Assembly (NCBI GenBank): GCA_963576475.1
Contig: OY754973.1
Location: 12,274,253 to 12,338,252 of the forward strand
Direction: 5' to 3'
Length of the DNA stretch: 64,000 nt
From: Molanna angustata
Taxonomy: Eukaryota > Arthropoda > Insecta > Trichoptera > Molannidae
Shown here: positions 20,999-32,297 of the stretch, one piece after another
Numbering within the stretch: the stretch's first letter is position 1
Layout of the letters: every line of letters begins with the position of its first letter
The notes under the pieces: model-generated
Told to the model about the DNA's origin: nothing
The model's database searches: none
Seen by the model: only the letters and a program-made list of their open reading frames with translations
Translations under genes and position numbers: made by a program

Positions 20999-22198
20999 CT
21001 GTCGATTTGCTCAAGAGAATTTTATTCTCTAAACATATCGACAACGTATCAAGACAAGATATGCGAGCTTTGTATGCAGGGTCTATATTTTTCACGGTTT
21101 TAACAACTTAGATGCATCGCAGCATATTACATATGTTCTATATTAATGCATTTACTCAGGATTCGGAGTAGAACATTTAGTATGTCTGTGTCTGTGTGTC
21201 GTCCTCCACCCCCCCCCCCCCCTGCCTTTGATCCGCTCAATTTACAGAGTTCAAAATTAAATAGATAGTTATAGGACTACAAAACTTTTATACTCAGAAT
21301 TTTAAATTTTTGTTTCAGTCGGAGGTAATCAACTTTTGAATTTTACTTTATTTTTTCATATATCTCATAAACCATATAAGCTAACCCTGAAAATCTCAAT
21401 TATTTTTATCACAAAAATTCCAGTGTTTCTCAAAAGATTTTTTTATGATATAATTATTGTTTAACTGCCTATATTTCCAAAGTTTTTAAAAATATCACAA
21501 AACCTGAAACACCCCAACTAGATAATTTAATTTTCTATTAAAAATATTAACATTGTAGTACATCTTAAACTTTATTTAACAATTTTTATAAAAAAATGAA
21601 TTTAGTGACGACATCGTTTCATTCAATTTGTAAGGCAGTAAACACTACACAATATCTCACTCAATAGTTAATCTCCAAACATACATAGGTATATACCACC
21701 ATGTTATTTTCTTATTCTAGGTAGGAAAAACAGATTGACCTCCATTCTATCCTATCTGGACATACATACCTACATGTTTATATCTTCTTCTGTTTCTTTC
21801 TCAGCCATCTCTCCACTGCTGGATTTAGGCCTCTTCTAAAAGCTTCCACTCGTCTTTTTTTGGGCTTTTTGAACCCATCTTCTTCCAGCGACAGGGACAA
21901 TAGCATCGGCCCATCTTTTCTGGGGCCAGCCTATTCCCCTTTTCATATTCCATGGTCTCCAATTTATAATTCTGGGTGCCCATCTGTCCGTACCCTGTCT
22001 GGCAACATGACATGCCTATTGCCATTTAAGTTTTGCAACTCGATCCATGACATCCATGACATGTTTTATATATAAAACAAAATACCTTACAATATTTATT
22101 CATTTGTATTTATGTGTTTATAATTTGGTACGTATTTTTCAATCAAATATACTATCGCCGTCGACAGTTGGATCTCATGTGTTACATGTAACTAGTAT
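20999..22198 (+). mobile_element. HINE-like element, full length, with a nested LINE
   Basis: Plus orientation: 5' inverted repeat CTGTCGATTTGCTCAAGAG, a GT/poly-C core at 21183-21222, then 'tttgatccgctcaattt'. At the 3' side come GTCGACAGTTGGATCTC, a hairpin (CATGTGTTACATG) and CTAG at 22194-22197. It is structurally the same as 1036-2236 but carries an independent LINE insertion at 21784-22058. Confidence 0.75.
21784..22058 (-). mobile_element. 5'-truncated LINE 3' end with TSD
   Basis: Minus-strand reading 'KMGRCYCPC...' and 'KSPKKDEWKLLEEA', with a (GAA)n tail at the left edge. Near-identical 12-13-bp flanks: ACATGTTTATAT ending at 21783 and ACATGTTTTATAT from 22059. Confidence 0.85.
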
Positions 22199-22287
22199 TA
22201 AATTAACACTCATATCTCCTTTACCATCAAAAAGTATTTATCAACCATATTATTTTTCGAACATAGAAAAAAATACAATTATTGCGT

Positions 22288-22410
22288 GATAAGCTTCATA
22301 GTCTTGAACGAAAAGAAAAGTGCGTGTCAAGAGAGAGGAGCCTGGCGTATGTTCTTTTCTGCCTACCTCAAATGGGGAAACGGCGTGATGTTTAGGGTAT
22401 GGTATAGCCT
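22288..22410 (+). repeat. SINE-like scrap
   Basis: 'tctgcctacctcaaatggg' and 'aaacggcgtgatgtttaggg' match the scraps at 19800 and (inverted) 38163. Short and diverged. Confidence 0.45.
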
Positions 22411-24394
22411 GATAATTATTTTTTGCATTACTCTCCTTATCAGGTGCATGTTTTAATACTGTTGATAATGCTGCCATTTCTGGAAGCCATTTCTTACGAA
22501 ATTAGGTAGGTATATCTATTTGTCCCAATGCAGCGCAATAACACATGCTAATTCTTTATTCAGTCAATTTAATCTCTCTATAAGAAGAGTAGTGTCTTAA
22601 AACTTTAATGATAACGATGACACAAATTGTTTAATGAACACGATCAAACTATTAATAGACCACCAAAGTGAACTGGAATGGACTACCGCAAGTTTTGGGC
22701 GAATCCATTTTTTAACCTTATGAACCAAAAACACCATTTATTAATTTTATAATATAATATTAACTTGAGTTAATTCTTGACATCTAAGTTTATACAACAA
22801 ATTATACGTCGAAGAACGCGCATCATGAACCATATTAAAGTGTACGATATAAAATAATTGAATGAGCGTGTTATCAAATCAGCTCATTGGATGTTTATCT
22901 GTTTCAACTGAAACTAAAGGGATTTACTGGCTTTTAAAACAGGTTACCAATATCTTGCAATGTTTGAACTCAATGAAATCCCATAGATACCTCTTTGGTC
23001 ACGAAATAATCAAAGGGTTCAATAAAAAGACTATGGAAAGCATATTTTATAAATTAAGGTTTATATAAAAGCACTGTATTATTTTACTTTATGAACACAA
23101 AATATTGAAAATATTCTGGATATATGTAGATATTTAATGAATATTGCAGCAAAATTATACGGAGAACCAGTGTTAATATTTCCAAAACTTTTTTTATTTA
23201 TAACATTGAGTTAAGCAAATCTTTAAGTTTCTATTTATTCACTTATTATGGACATTGAACGGTTTCAGTTTGTCGAACACTATCATCAGAGTTTATTAAC
23301 AAGTGTATAAGTTATCTTGGAGTTTCACCAAGAAGTATTTCATATCTGTTGACAAACATACTAAATTATTTCATTAAATTTATCATTATCGCAAACCATC
23401 GTCACAATTTTAAGGATATTTTACTAATGATTCTGGATTTGCGTCAATTTTTAATTAAAATCAACTTCCAATTGAATATTTTTTTTTGTTTTAATCTCGA
23501 CTTTATTAAAATGCCTCACATTAAATTCAATCGCATTATGTAAACGTTGCCGATTTCAGCTTTCCAAGAACTCGTTTCGACGTATTGCAACGTCGGATGT
23601 TCAAAGAAAGGGTATGTTAATATTATTGTTAAGCGCGAGTTAATTCAATCTTCCTATAAAACAATCGCACTTAACCGTATTCGATAAAATCTTTTAAAAC
23701 AACAGACTGCCATTCTTGGAGGTATCGACATTTTGTACTATACATAGTCAGTCAGTCTTTCCCACACCCAGTGTTCAATTTTATCTGAGTAGAAAGTCAA
23801 ACAATAAAATTCCATTAGTTGATTGCAGACATACAACCATGTGAAAATTTTAATAAGATTACTTCGCAAACATAATTAGAATTTTGTTATGTGAACAATG
23901 AACGATTTTAGAGGTAGGTATCCATTAGATTAATGTTTTCTAGCAATTTCCATCAACGCCAGTTCACTAAACAGACATAAATAATACAAACTCATCTATT
24001 TCAAGGCACTTTACATGTGTAGTATGCATGAACAAATATATATTTTTAATTAAAAACTAGAAAATAATTTAGAGCATCTCCTACGCAACTGTATCTCCAA
24101 ATTTGAAACAAATGATTTACTACCCAAAAGTCACTAGAGCAATTTAAAATTTAATACATTTTCTATACCTACTTATTGTTTTACAAATAGAAAACACACT
24201 TCAGCAAGATACTTCTCATATCACTCGCTCGATAAGAAAAAATTAGAAAGTAGGATAATTTTGCGAAGTCTGAAATCTAGTTACCATAATGCGCATAGAT
24301 TTTGAAGTAAAGAATAGTTGAAAAATACGAAATATCAAATAGATTAGATTCTCTATCTAAAATTTCACGTGGCTTTTCCTTCACCTTTGGCTGC
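22411..24394. other. AT-rich DNA, no supported gene
   Basis: Two small frames (22862-23068, 23349-23543) have ordinary AT-rich composition and no recognisable motif. Confidence 0.45.
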
Positions 24395-24550
24395 GACATC
24401 GATTGTTGTCTTTTTATGTTCTCGGTTACCATTCGGTCAGCCACTTCACAGCCTCTGGAATCGCCCTATGGATGGCTAACTTGTCTCCTTCAAGTCTCCG
24501 TTCAAGGCATTCCTCTACTAGATGGTGGATGGTTTGCCTGCTTGCTTCAG
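24395..24550 (-). mobile_element. LINE C-terminal zinc-knuckle fragment
   Basis: Minus-strand reading ASRQTIHHLVEECLERRLEG and 'RAIPEAVKWLTEW' then stop. This resembles the C-terminal Cys-His region found after the RT in several LINE clades, with its first cysteines degraded. Confidence 0.75.
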
Positions 24551-24579
24551 TCACATTCGGGAGAATCTCCTTTTTCCTC

Positions 24580-24655
24580 CTTTCCATATTATTTGATAAT
24601 TATAGCGTTTTTGTCACAATAGCCCCTTCAGGAGTTCCGCAGGGCTCTATATAAT
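24580..24655 (+). mobile_element. RT motif scrap (SGVPQGS)
   Basis: Plus-strand reading 'APSGVPQGSI' then stop, the conserved RT block before the catalytic aspartates. It is opposite in strand to the fragment beside it, so the two arrived separately or were rearranged. Confidence 0.6.
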
Positions 24656-25670
24656 GGCGTGATAAATTTTTTTTTATCAAAAACTTGGAGCAAACTCACA
24701 ACCATCAACCAAGGAGTTCAATAAATTAGATGTTGTGTGGTCAGAAAGTTACTTCAACTCCCTTACAATAAACCCTTTTCAAAATTGATCGCTGAAATCT
24801 TGGTTCAGACACACAAATAAAACAAACAATAAATTGTTTATGCTTTAATCCTACAAGAGGTATAAGAGCATGTATGAAAACCATATCTAGATATTATGAC
24901 GTTCAATTTCCATATGTTTTTTTTTTTGCTCCCATATTAGACATTCCACATTTTTATGCTTTTTCGATAAAGTAATAACGCTTTGTATATTTTTCGGCGA
25001 TAAAAGTTGATGTTGCGTAAATACGAGAAATTTCCACTCCGTATATTTTATTTAGCTATCGGTGTCCGATCTTTATGCATCTCGAATATATTGGAGAAAA
25101 TAAAATACTCGTGTTATTTGGTTTTATTCAAATGCAAAACATCAAATTTATATATGCAAAATATCATTATTAATACTGAACGAACGAGACGTCCGAATGA
25201 TTCGCGAAATTATAACACTTGTGTGTTGTTGTGTTATTACGATTCACAATGATAATATTATTTCGCAAATTCACGTCCCCGATAACACTTTACTTTAGTA
25301 TTATTGTTTTTAATGCCCGGCCTTAGATTGCGCGGATTCGGGTTATTTGAGGGAAATGGGTTTCCTTTACCATCTTATTTTATAGATTCAGAATTATATG
25401 TACATATTTCTATTCGAATGAACTTTTTCAATTGTGTAGAATGTTGAAACTTTCGGTGTGCAGAAAAAATGTAAAGTTAAACATTTTGACTTATATAGGG
25501 TACATAACGAATAAACATAATATTATTTGTGTGCAAGGACATCTAGTCATTATGTTTCCTGTTTGAATAAAGTCCAAAAATATATTTAAATATCCCAAAA
25601 TTTCGTGTTTGGCAAATGGATTAAATAGTTTTCTTTTTTTATCATTTGTAAAGTGTTAGATAATGTATCT
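24656..25670. other. AT-rich DNA
   Basis: No feature recognised. Confidence 0.45.
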
Positions 25671-25835
25671 CCTTCTTCTTCTCAGCCTCCTTCAATTTTT
25701 TCCACCCATCTCTATCCTGGGTGTCCCTGTACCACTTCTTTCTAAATATATCGTCAGTCCATCTTTTCTAGGGTTTATCATAGTCCATCGTTTCTGGGGG
25801 TATTTTAGAATTCGTCCCATCTGTTAACTAAGAAG
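25671..25835 (-). mobile_element. LINE 3' end, decayed
   Basis: Left-edge (CTT)n, then on the minus strand a Trp-rich 'KKWYRDTQDRDGWKK' type C-terminus and 'KRWTDDIF'. Same general type as 1756, more diverged. Confidence 0.65.
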
Positions 25836-27069
25836 CAATTATGTATATTGAATTATATAAGTATATTGAAAAAGATTTGACATATTTCATGAAATTGAAA
25901 ATAAATTTAATTGTATTATTTTTTTATAATAATATTTTGACTTCGAAGGTAAAAAATATTTTAACTTAGTGCAAAGAAATATTGATATTTTTTTTAAAAA
26001 TTCCGTAGCAAATATCTTCTTTTCTTAAAAATTTGCATTTTATGTATCTCCTAAAAATACGAAATTATAATACCTACGATATTTTTTCCACCGACATGTT
26101 ATTAATGAATTAACATAAATATACAACATTCAGTCATAAACAAAAATTTAGAAAGCGATATTTTCTTCAATTGAAATTGCTACGAAACTATAATAAATAT
26201 CCCTTTTCTTTAGAAAATATGAATAAATTAGCTATAAAATTCTAATGGCATTGATACATGGGCTGAAAAAAGTAGTGGGTTATTGATAAATATCACGGAT
26301 ATGTGACATAATTCATGTTGACAAAATTTGTTTTGACGAATAAAATGATGAAATTTTTCGCGGACGATAAAATAAAATATTTGTGGGTATATTTTTATTT
26401 CGATTTGATACATTCAAGGTTGCTAATACCTGTGGTAGGTACTCAACATTGAACGTTTTCTATATCAATACCATAAAGAAAAATATCCAAAATTTATTTA
26501 CATATGTAAATTATTCTAGGGTATAGGTACATAAAATATGGCTTGAATTCACAGAATATTTAAACGCAATTAAAAAAATACTTTTTCTTTGAAAGCTCTA
26601 AAAAGTCCTCTGTATTTCTTCCAACAAAACATCCCATAAATTTTTCTTTCCAATCCCACCCGTATGTGGAAACCATAAAGGAGGTTACATCATGTGTAAT
26701 AATTTAGCTTAATTGAGCAAAATAATTCTCAAATAAAATTTTGCGAAGATGTTGCCATTATTTTTATACTTAGTGAATTTTTCGCATGTGAAAATTCAAC
26801 CGTGCGGAAAAAATATATTTTTCACTTAATTTTTTTAGGAATTTAAAATGGCAAAAAGAAATTCCATGTTTCTTCTCTTCAAGATATCTTCAAGGGTACT
26901 TACACAAGGTTTACTTTTCACTAAAATGTGGTCTACGTACCATTTGACAGGCTCAAGATTTTTATTTTTATCACCTTGCCATCATTCGTTCGTAAAATTT
27001 AGAGTATCTCAAGACTACGTAAGTAAAAAATCAACCAATTCCTAAAACTCATAATCCAGGGAAGGATAT
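25836..27069. other. AT-rich DNA
   Basis: A frame at 26848-27045 reaches a possible donor (TAC|GTAAGT) at 27016, but composition and the lack of an acceptor give no real support. Confidence 0.4.
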
Positions 27070-27165
27070 AAGGCAGGATAGGACCAAGGTGCAGAAAAGT
27101 TCCTTGCCTCCGATGGTCGGCAACGTTTGCAGAGAAGACGACACTTGAAAAAGAAGAAGTATGAA
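27070..27165 (+). mobile_element. LINE 3' scrap
   Basis: 'gcctccgatggtcggcaacg', then 'aagacgacacttgaaaaaga' and a (GAA)n tail, resembling the end of an RTE-like element. Very short. Confidence 0.45.
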
Positions 27166-28261
27166 GGTAAACAAAATGGTACTTAATATTCATTTAACAT
27201 CTTTTTGAGTAGTTTTATTTTTGAAAGTGTGAAGTTTTTATTTTGCGTTTATTTGTATAAGTGATTAAAATGAAAATGTCGAAGACTCAGAGAAATCAAA
27301 AATCTGAGAATAACTTTACAACAATAAATGATAATATTTAAAATCATATACAGCTAGTAAGCTACAATAAAGTCCTTGGTGATTTGGATAATATAAGATG
27401 TACTTCGAATCAAAGATCTGCAAATTGTGAAGAATTACAAATCTTTCCACAACCTTTTTGTTTGATTGATAAAGTGAATGAGACATTCAGAGGAAAAAAG
27501 AAACGTTTAAAGTAAGAAAATGACATAGTATAAGAAGATGCAGTGGGTACATAAAAAATATTTCGTTAGCGTCATGATGTAATCCACTAAAACAAATTAC
27601 TCTTACAGTATTTTCTTCTAAAACAGTATTAGCAGAGAGATCCGAACGTTTTATATCTCTTGATATTCTCGCTTCATAAACGTCAAATAATATTACTGTC
27701 AATATTCAACAAATCTATGACATAATTAAAGCTGATTCGGAAGCCGCTGCAATATCCTCAATTATTTCTGCTCAGTTAATATTTCAATAATTAATTATTG
27801 AAGCTTTGGTTAATATTTTATTATGATAAGTAGTTAGGTAGGTACTATCAACAGATAGTTGTTGCTTCCGCAGGATACATGGTTAGGTAAAGATTAAATA
27901 TTTGTAATATTAACGCGAGCGTAATAAACATTCACGGTTCTGATACAAAATATCAATTTATTTAATTAACAGATAGGTTTAAAATATAAATATTTAATTT
28001 GAGGTTCATATTTTTGCCTACAGTACAATATTTGCTTGTCATAATAAATATAAATGAGATGAGTTATCTTTAAAATAATTTTACTGTGGTTTATATTATA
28101 AATAAAATTGTTTTATTATTTAATTAACCCCTATATACTTTAATATAAAAATAAAACACATTCTGCAGTTGATATTTTTTTAATAAAATCTGAATCAAAA
28201 GTTATGTTTCAATTAATATCATTTACGAAACCACTTTTCGCATTAATTTATAAAAAAAAAC
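27166..28261. other. AT-rich DNA
   Basis: No feature recognised. Confidence 0.45.
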
Positions 28262-28371
28262 GAGTGGATTGTAGCCAACACTTAACTCTCCTCACCATTG
28301 AAAGTGTTAATATTTTCTTCTTTTAATCTCTAAATGCATTTTTATGAAGTACATTTCTATTAAATTTTTAA

Positions 28372-28735
28372 AGAAATATAAGATTCCCAGTGTACAAAAG
28401 TTTTCACAATACACCATACACACAAAAACATTGGCACGAAACTCATAGTATGCACTTTCTTCGTGATACTGTTGAGAAATTTTAAGTAAAATTGCATTAC
28501 TAGCAAGATGAGCATGTATCATTGTTGATGTGGCGATATATAATGTGTCAAGATAGAAGAATGCGGTGTTCGGTTCTCACTGCCTACCCTTTGATGAAGA
28601 TAGAAGTGGAGAGCATAAAAATACACTTGTCTAGAGACCAATACAATATGAAGTTGATCACTCAATTTTCCCATACAGAAGCTATTTTATTTCTGTTATA
28701 TACATTTTTCATATTGATATAGCAGACCATATAAG
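28372..28735 (-). mobile_element. Repeat family B, minus fragment
   Basis: 'acactcttgtctag'-like and 'gatcactcaattttcccat' match 14250-14480 in reverse, along with 'cggttctcactgcctaccc' and 'gatactgttgagaaatt'. Just upstream, 28257-28300 carries the edge of repeat family C ('aaaacgagtggattgtagcc'). Confidence 0.7.
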
Positions 28736-28740
28736 ATTTA

Positions 28741-28789
28741 ACTAAGTTTAGTTTGTCGATCGACAATTCTTGATAGAACTCCATTGTGC
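28741..28789 (+). repeat. Repeat family D end
   Basis: 'gtcgatcgacaattcttgat' and 'agaactcca' match 30088-30118. The Penelope-like arm begins at 28790, so this family end was cut off by, or joined to, the arm. Confidence 0.6.
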
Positions 28790-28847
28790 GTTGATATGTT
28801 ATAAAAAATATAAAAATACTTGGTAATTGTTCTATTGTGTTTATTTG

Positions 28848-28888
28848 ATTATTGACGCGTTTCGTGCAAAGCACATCGTCAGAATAAT
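28848..28888 (-). ncRNA. Hammerhead ribozyme motif, left arm
   Basis: Mirror copy of the motif at 29574-29614, read on the minus strand with identical sequence. The two ribozymes therefore point away from each other. Confidence 0.7.
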
Positions 28889-29073
28889 GCTCTACAAGAC
28901 TGAGACTAGTGGTTATATACAAAATTTACATGGCAGGTGTATAAAAATGTTGGTTTTTGAACGGTTGAAAAGAAGTTATATGATGCAAATGAATCTATAC
29001 AAATCTACGTTTTAATACAATGAATGTAGTTGGGTCACTGGTTGTAGTCCCCTGTGTCCATATAAATATAATA

Positions 29074-29211
29074 CATCGGGGAATAAAAGGGAGAAAACTT
29101 GACCGACTAGAAATATTAGAAATAAACAGAGTAAAAAAGGATCCACAAAAATTACTCATCAATAAACAAATTGATCATATATATTCACCATTATTGAAAC
29201 CGATAGGTTAG
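29074..29211 (+). pseudogene. Penelope endonuclease C-terminal fragment
   Basis: Residues GRKLDRLEILEINRVKKDPQ, then LLINKQIDHIYSPLLKPIG and a stop. In Penelope elements the GIY-YIG nuclease domain is followed by a charged tail with a 'K-L-LE-LEI' pattern, which I see here. No catalytic residues remain; only the last ~40 residues survive. Confidence 0.65.
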
Positions 29212-29573
29212 ACAGACATATACCTTCCTTTGTTGTTAAATACATTAAGATTAAAATTAAGCTATTTGTAATTATAACTACCAAATATCTATGAAATACA
29301 TTGGTTTTAACCACACTTAAAAGATAACAATAAACCAATAAATACAATATTATTTACCTTTCGAATTTTACTGCTGTCGTTTCCTTTTGTTACAGGCCTA
29401 ATGGACACAGGGGACTACAACCAGTGACCCAACTACATTCATTGTATTAAAACGTAGATTTGTATAGATTCATTTGCATCATATAACTTCTTTTCAACCG
29501 TTCAAAAACCAACATTTTTATACACCTGCCATGTAAATTTTGTATATAACCACTAGTCTCAGTCTTGTAGAGC

Positions 29574-29614
29574 ATTATTCTGACGATGTGCTTTGCACGA
29601 AACGCGTCAATAAT
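29574..29614 (+). ncRNA. Hammerhead ribozyme motif, right arm
   Basis: In order: stem I strand ATTATT (29574-29579); core CTGACGA (29580-29586); one extra T; stem II GTGC-TTT-GCAC (29588-29598); core GAAA (29599-29602); a palindromic ACGCGT that can form the short stem III, probably between two molecules; cleavage triplet GTC ending at 29608; and AATAAT closing stem I (29609-29614). All conserved hammerhead core bases are present. The single T between core and stem II is a deviation. Predicted cut after 29608. Confidence 0.75.
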
Positions 29615-29689
29615 CAAATAAACACAATAGAACAATTACCAAGTATTTTTATATTTTTTATAACATATCAACATATAAGATTTTTTTTC

Positions 29690-30120
29690 TTTAAATTTTG
29701 ACAATCTCAATAGAGACAAAGTTGGAATATAATAGAAGAACCAAGAATTCAAAGCACCTACAGAGCTTACGACCTGTCATCGGCTGGTTTAGGTACGTGA
29801 TCACTTTATGCGCTTGCGCAACGATCACCAATTATGCCTTCTTATTGAGTTCCCTAATCAATGAAATTTTTGAAAGCACTGTAGGTGCCTTGAGTTCTTG
29901 GCTCTTCTATAATATTCCAACTTCGTCTCTATTGAGATTTTAAAATTTTTGTCAAAAAAAATCATTTGTCTCCCGACAGGGAAAAAATCCAATGTTTGCG
30001 TATTTACATTAAAAAAAAAATTTCGATTCACAAAATTATTCATTGAAAATTTCCCTATTAATAAAAAATATTTTTACTAAGGTTAGTTTGGCGATCGACA
30101 ATTCTTGATAGAACTCCACA
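29690..30120. mobile_element. Repeat family D, inverted dimer
   Basis: 'ctcaatagagacaaagttgg' to 'gcacctacag' (29705-29765) is repeated inversely as 'ctgtaggtgccttgagttct' to 'cgtctctattgag' (29879-29937). It ends 'gtcgatcgacaattc'-like at 30088-30118. Single-arm copies at 56440-56625 and 62945-63115. No coding capacity. Confidence 0.7.
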
Positions 30121-30426
30121 GTATGAATATATATTATATATTTTTAATATATAATATATATTCACAGTATATATTTTTAAATTATATCAACAAATAATAA
30201 TTAAATATTATTTTGAACAGATTTATATTTTCTGCAATTTCTATGTGCAGGTATCTAGCCGTTAATAATGCCATTATCAGCAGTATATTCCATCATCATA
30301 ATGATTTGATTTGTATAAAATCTTTGTGATCAATTAATACCTTTATATCAATATGAATAAGGACTTTGAACTATAATCAGATATATCAAATAAACGATTA
30401 ATGTAGCTATTATTTAGTCAGCAAAA

Positions 30427-30617
30427 TATTGTCCAACTCTCGATCTGTTCAAGAGAAATCATTTCTCTTAATAAATCGACAGTAACATCAAACCTTCGTC
30501 CCGTGAGAGAGAATCGTATGGAGTTCTTAACTTTTGCGTGCAAAAATCACCGACCAAGACGCTTCGCAGCATAAATGGATGAATTCAGAATTCGGAGAAG
30601 AACTACTTTTAATGCGT

Positions 30618-30675
<58 letters not shown>

Positions 30676-30815
30676 TCTATATCTGTGTGTCCATCCCCTT
30701 ATGCACAGAGTCCAAAAATTCAGAAATTGTAAAAAAAATAAGCTTACAAAACCTTTATAATATTTCGAATTTCAAACTTTTACTCCAATCAAGGGTTATC
30801 AAAATTTTTATTTTA
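30427..30815 (+). mobile_element. HINE-like element, 5' half
   Basis: 'tccaactctcgatctgttca' start, hairpin-forming 'aagagaaatcatttctctt', 'gcttcgcagcataa', 'gaattcagaattcggag', then a (GT)25 core at 30622-30671. The 3' inverted repeat is missing; the copy ends at the Helitron-like edge 30818. Confidence 0.65.
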
Positions 30816-30817
30816 TA

Positions 30818-31580
30818 CTAGCTTTAATGTCTCGCCGTTGGCCAAGAATGTAAATTAGTGAAGGAATAAACAATCGTTTTTATTAAATTGTCACATAAAA
30901 TTTTTATAAAATCGGACTATGAAAGGAGGTTTGAAATTAAATTGAGTTAAGCCGTTGTAAAATGTTCGAGTGATGGCCACAACCCATTTGTTTTTATATA
31001 TAAGTACATACAATTTCTGCACGCATGGACTATGGGAAATGGTTTTAAATATGACTGATTGTTAAGAAACAACGTTGTAAAGAATTTGGTTTTTGGTCAC
31101 AACCCCCATTTTTATATGTTGTCATCGAAAGCAAATGTGTTTTGAAAATTTAGTAATTTTGGATGATGGGAAATGATTTAAGATTCGGTTAAACAAAAGC
31201 ATTGAAAAGATTCTAGTTTTGGTCACATCCCATTCGTTTTTATATTTTTACGTCAAGTGTGCATATAGTTTATTGTATTTTTGCACAATTAGACTGATAG
31301 ACTTAAACTGACACAAAAGTCTACATTAAAAAAGCAGAAGAAGACTTAAACTATGTTAATTACTTTATAATTTGAATATAAACGTTGTGAAGAGTCCAGT
31401 TATGGCCACAACCCTGATTTTTCATATATTGTCATCGAAATCAAATGTGAAGGTACCTATTGAATACTAAGCAACATAGGATTATATAATAAATATAAAG
31501 ATTCTCGTGTGGGTCACATCCCATTCGTTTTCATTTATTTTCATCAAGTGTGCATATTCTTTATAATATTTCTGTACAAT
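30818..31580 (-). repeat. Helitron-like edge with ~120-bp tandem array
   Basis: CTAG at 30818 followed by 'ctttaatgtctcgccgttgg' looks like another Helitron-type edge. Inside, the motif 'tggYcacaWccc...ttttatat' recurs at 30974, 31094, 31220, 31403 and 31511, a decayed array with about 120-bp period. The same motif, inverted, is the edge of repeat family C (19700, 51530). Confidence 0.6.
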
Positions 31581-31584
31581 AGAC

Positions 31585-32297
31585 CAGTGGTTCCCAAACT
31601 TTTAATTTCACGAACCACACACGAAATTATAAATCAGTAGCGTACCACTGAAGTGTAACCGTAAAAAAAACCTTCAAATTGGTAAAGTAATAAAAACTGC
31701 AACAACTGTTTATGACAACATTTTCATTTATTAATTCTTCTTCTTCTTCGATGGCGCTACAGCCCAAATCGAGCCTTGGCCTGCTCCAACAAGCGCCTCC
31801 AACCTCTTCTATCCTCAGCCGCCGTTCTCCAGTTAGGGACCTGTAGGAGCTTTTCTGCATCTCTCCGTATGTTGTTCTCCCATCTCAGTCTTGGTCTCCC
31901 CATCATCCGTTTACCTCCCGGGTGACTAACCATGACTTTTTTTTTATTTATTAATTATAGGAAAAAAATACAATATTCTTAGTGCGAAAAATGGTGCTGC
32001 ATGTTCGAGACAAGATAGGAATTATATGACTCAGTTGTATTAAATTATTGCGAAATTTGTTTTTTCATTATCAACATAGCAGAAAATCCGCTCTCACAGA
32101 GATACGTGGTTGTAAATGGAATCAGAAACAGTAATGCTTTTCTGGACAGCGATGGATATTCATTTTTTAACTTTTAGCCAAAATTATTTACTCATTTACT
32201 GTGTATGTCCTATGGTCATGGCTGCTTGCGTACCACCTTAATAATTGTCGCGTACCACCAGTTGTACGCGTACCATAGTTTGGGAATCACTGTTCTA
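31585..32297. mobile_element. hAT-like TIR element, non-autonomous
   Basis: Left end CAGTGGTTCCCAAACT (31585) and right end whose inverse is CAGTGATTCCCAAACT (to 32293). CAGTGGTTC-type ends are typical of hAT elements. An 8-bp duplication is not visible, so the flanks may have mutated. No transposase. A LINE interrupts it. Confidence 0.7.
31737..31945 (-). mobile_element. 5'-truncated LINE 3' end with TSD
   Basis: Minus-strand reading GRPRLRWENNIRRDAEK and 'RGWRRLLEQAKARFGL' then stop and (GAA)n. Flanked by the 11-bp duplication ATTTATTAATT at 31726-31736 and 31946-31956. Confidence 0.9.

Larger units (their letters stand above)
28790..29672 (+). mobile_element. Penelope-like element remnant with inverted pLTR arms
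   Basis: Two 272-bp arms (28790-29061, 29401-29672) are exact inverted copies as far as I can read by eye, with no length difference, around a 339-bp spacer. The spacer encodes on plus the end of a Penelope-type ORF (GRKLDRLEILEINRVKKDP then LLINKQIDHIYSP, stop at 29209-29211), which fits the C-terminal tail of the GIY-YIG endonuclease. Each arm contains a hammerhead-ribozyme motif, as known for Penelope pLTRs. RT and most of the endonuclease are gone, so it is not autonomous. The identical 62-codon frames in the two arms are mirror images, not genes. Confidence 0.8.

Noticed and set aside
28827..29635. Identical 62-codon frames on opposite strands
   Set aside because: Mirror images in the inverted Penelope arms over the ribozyme, not conserved proteins.
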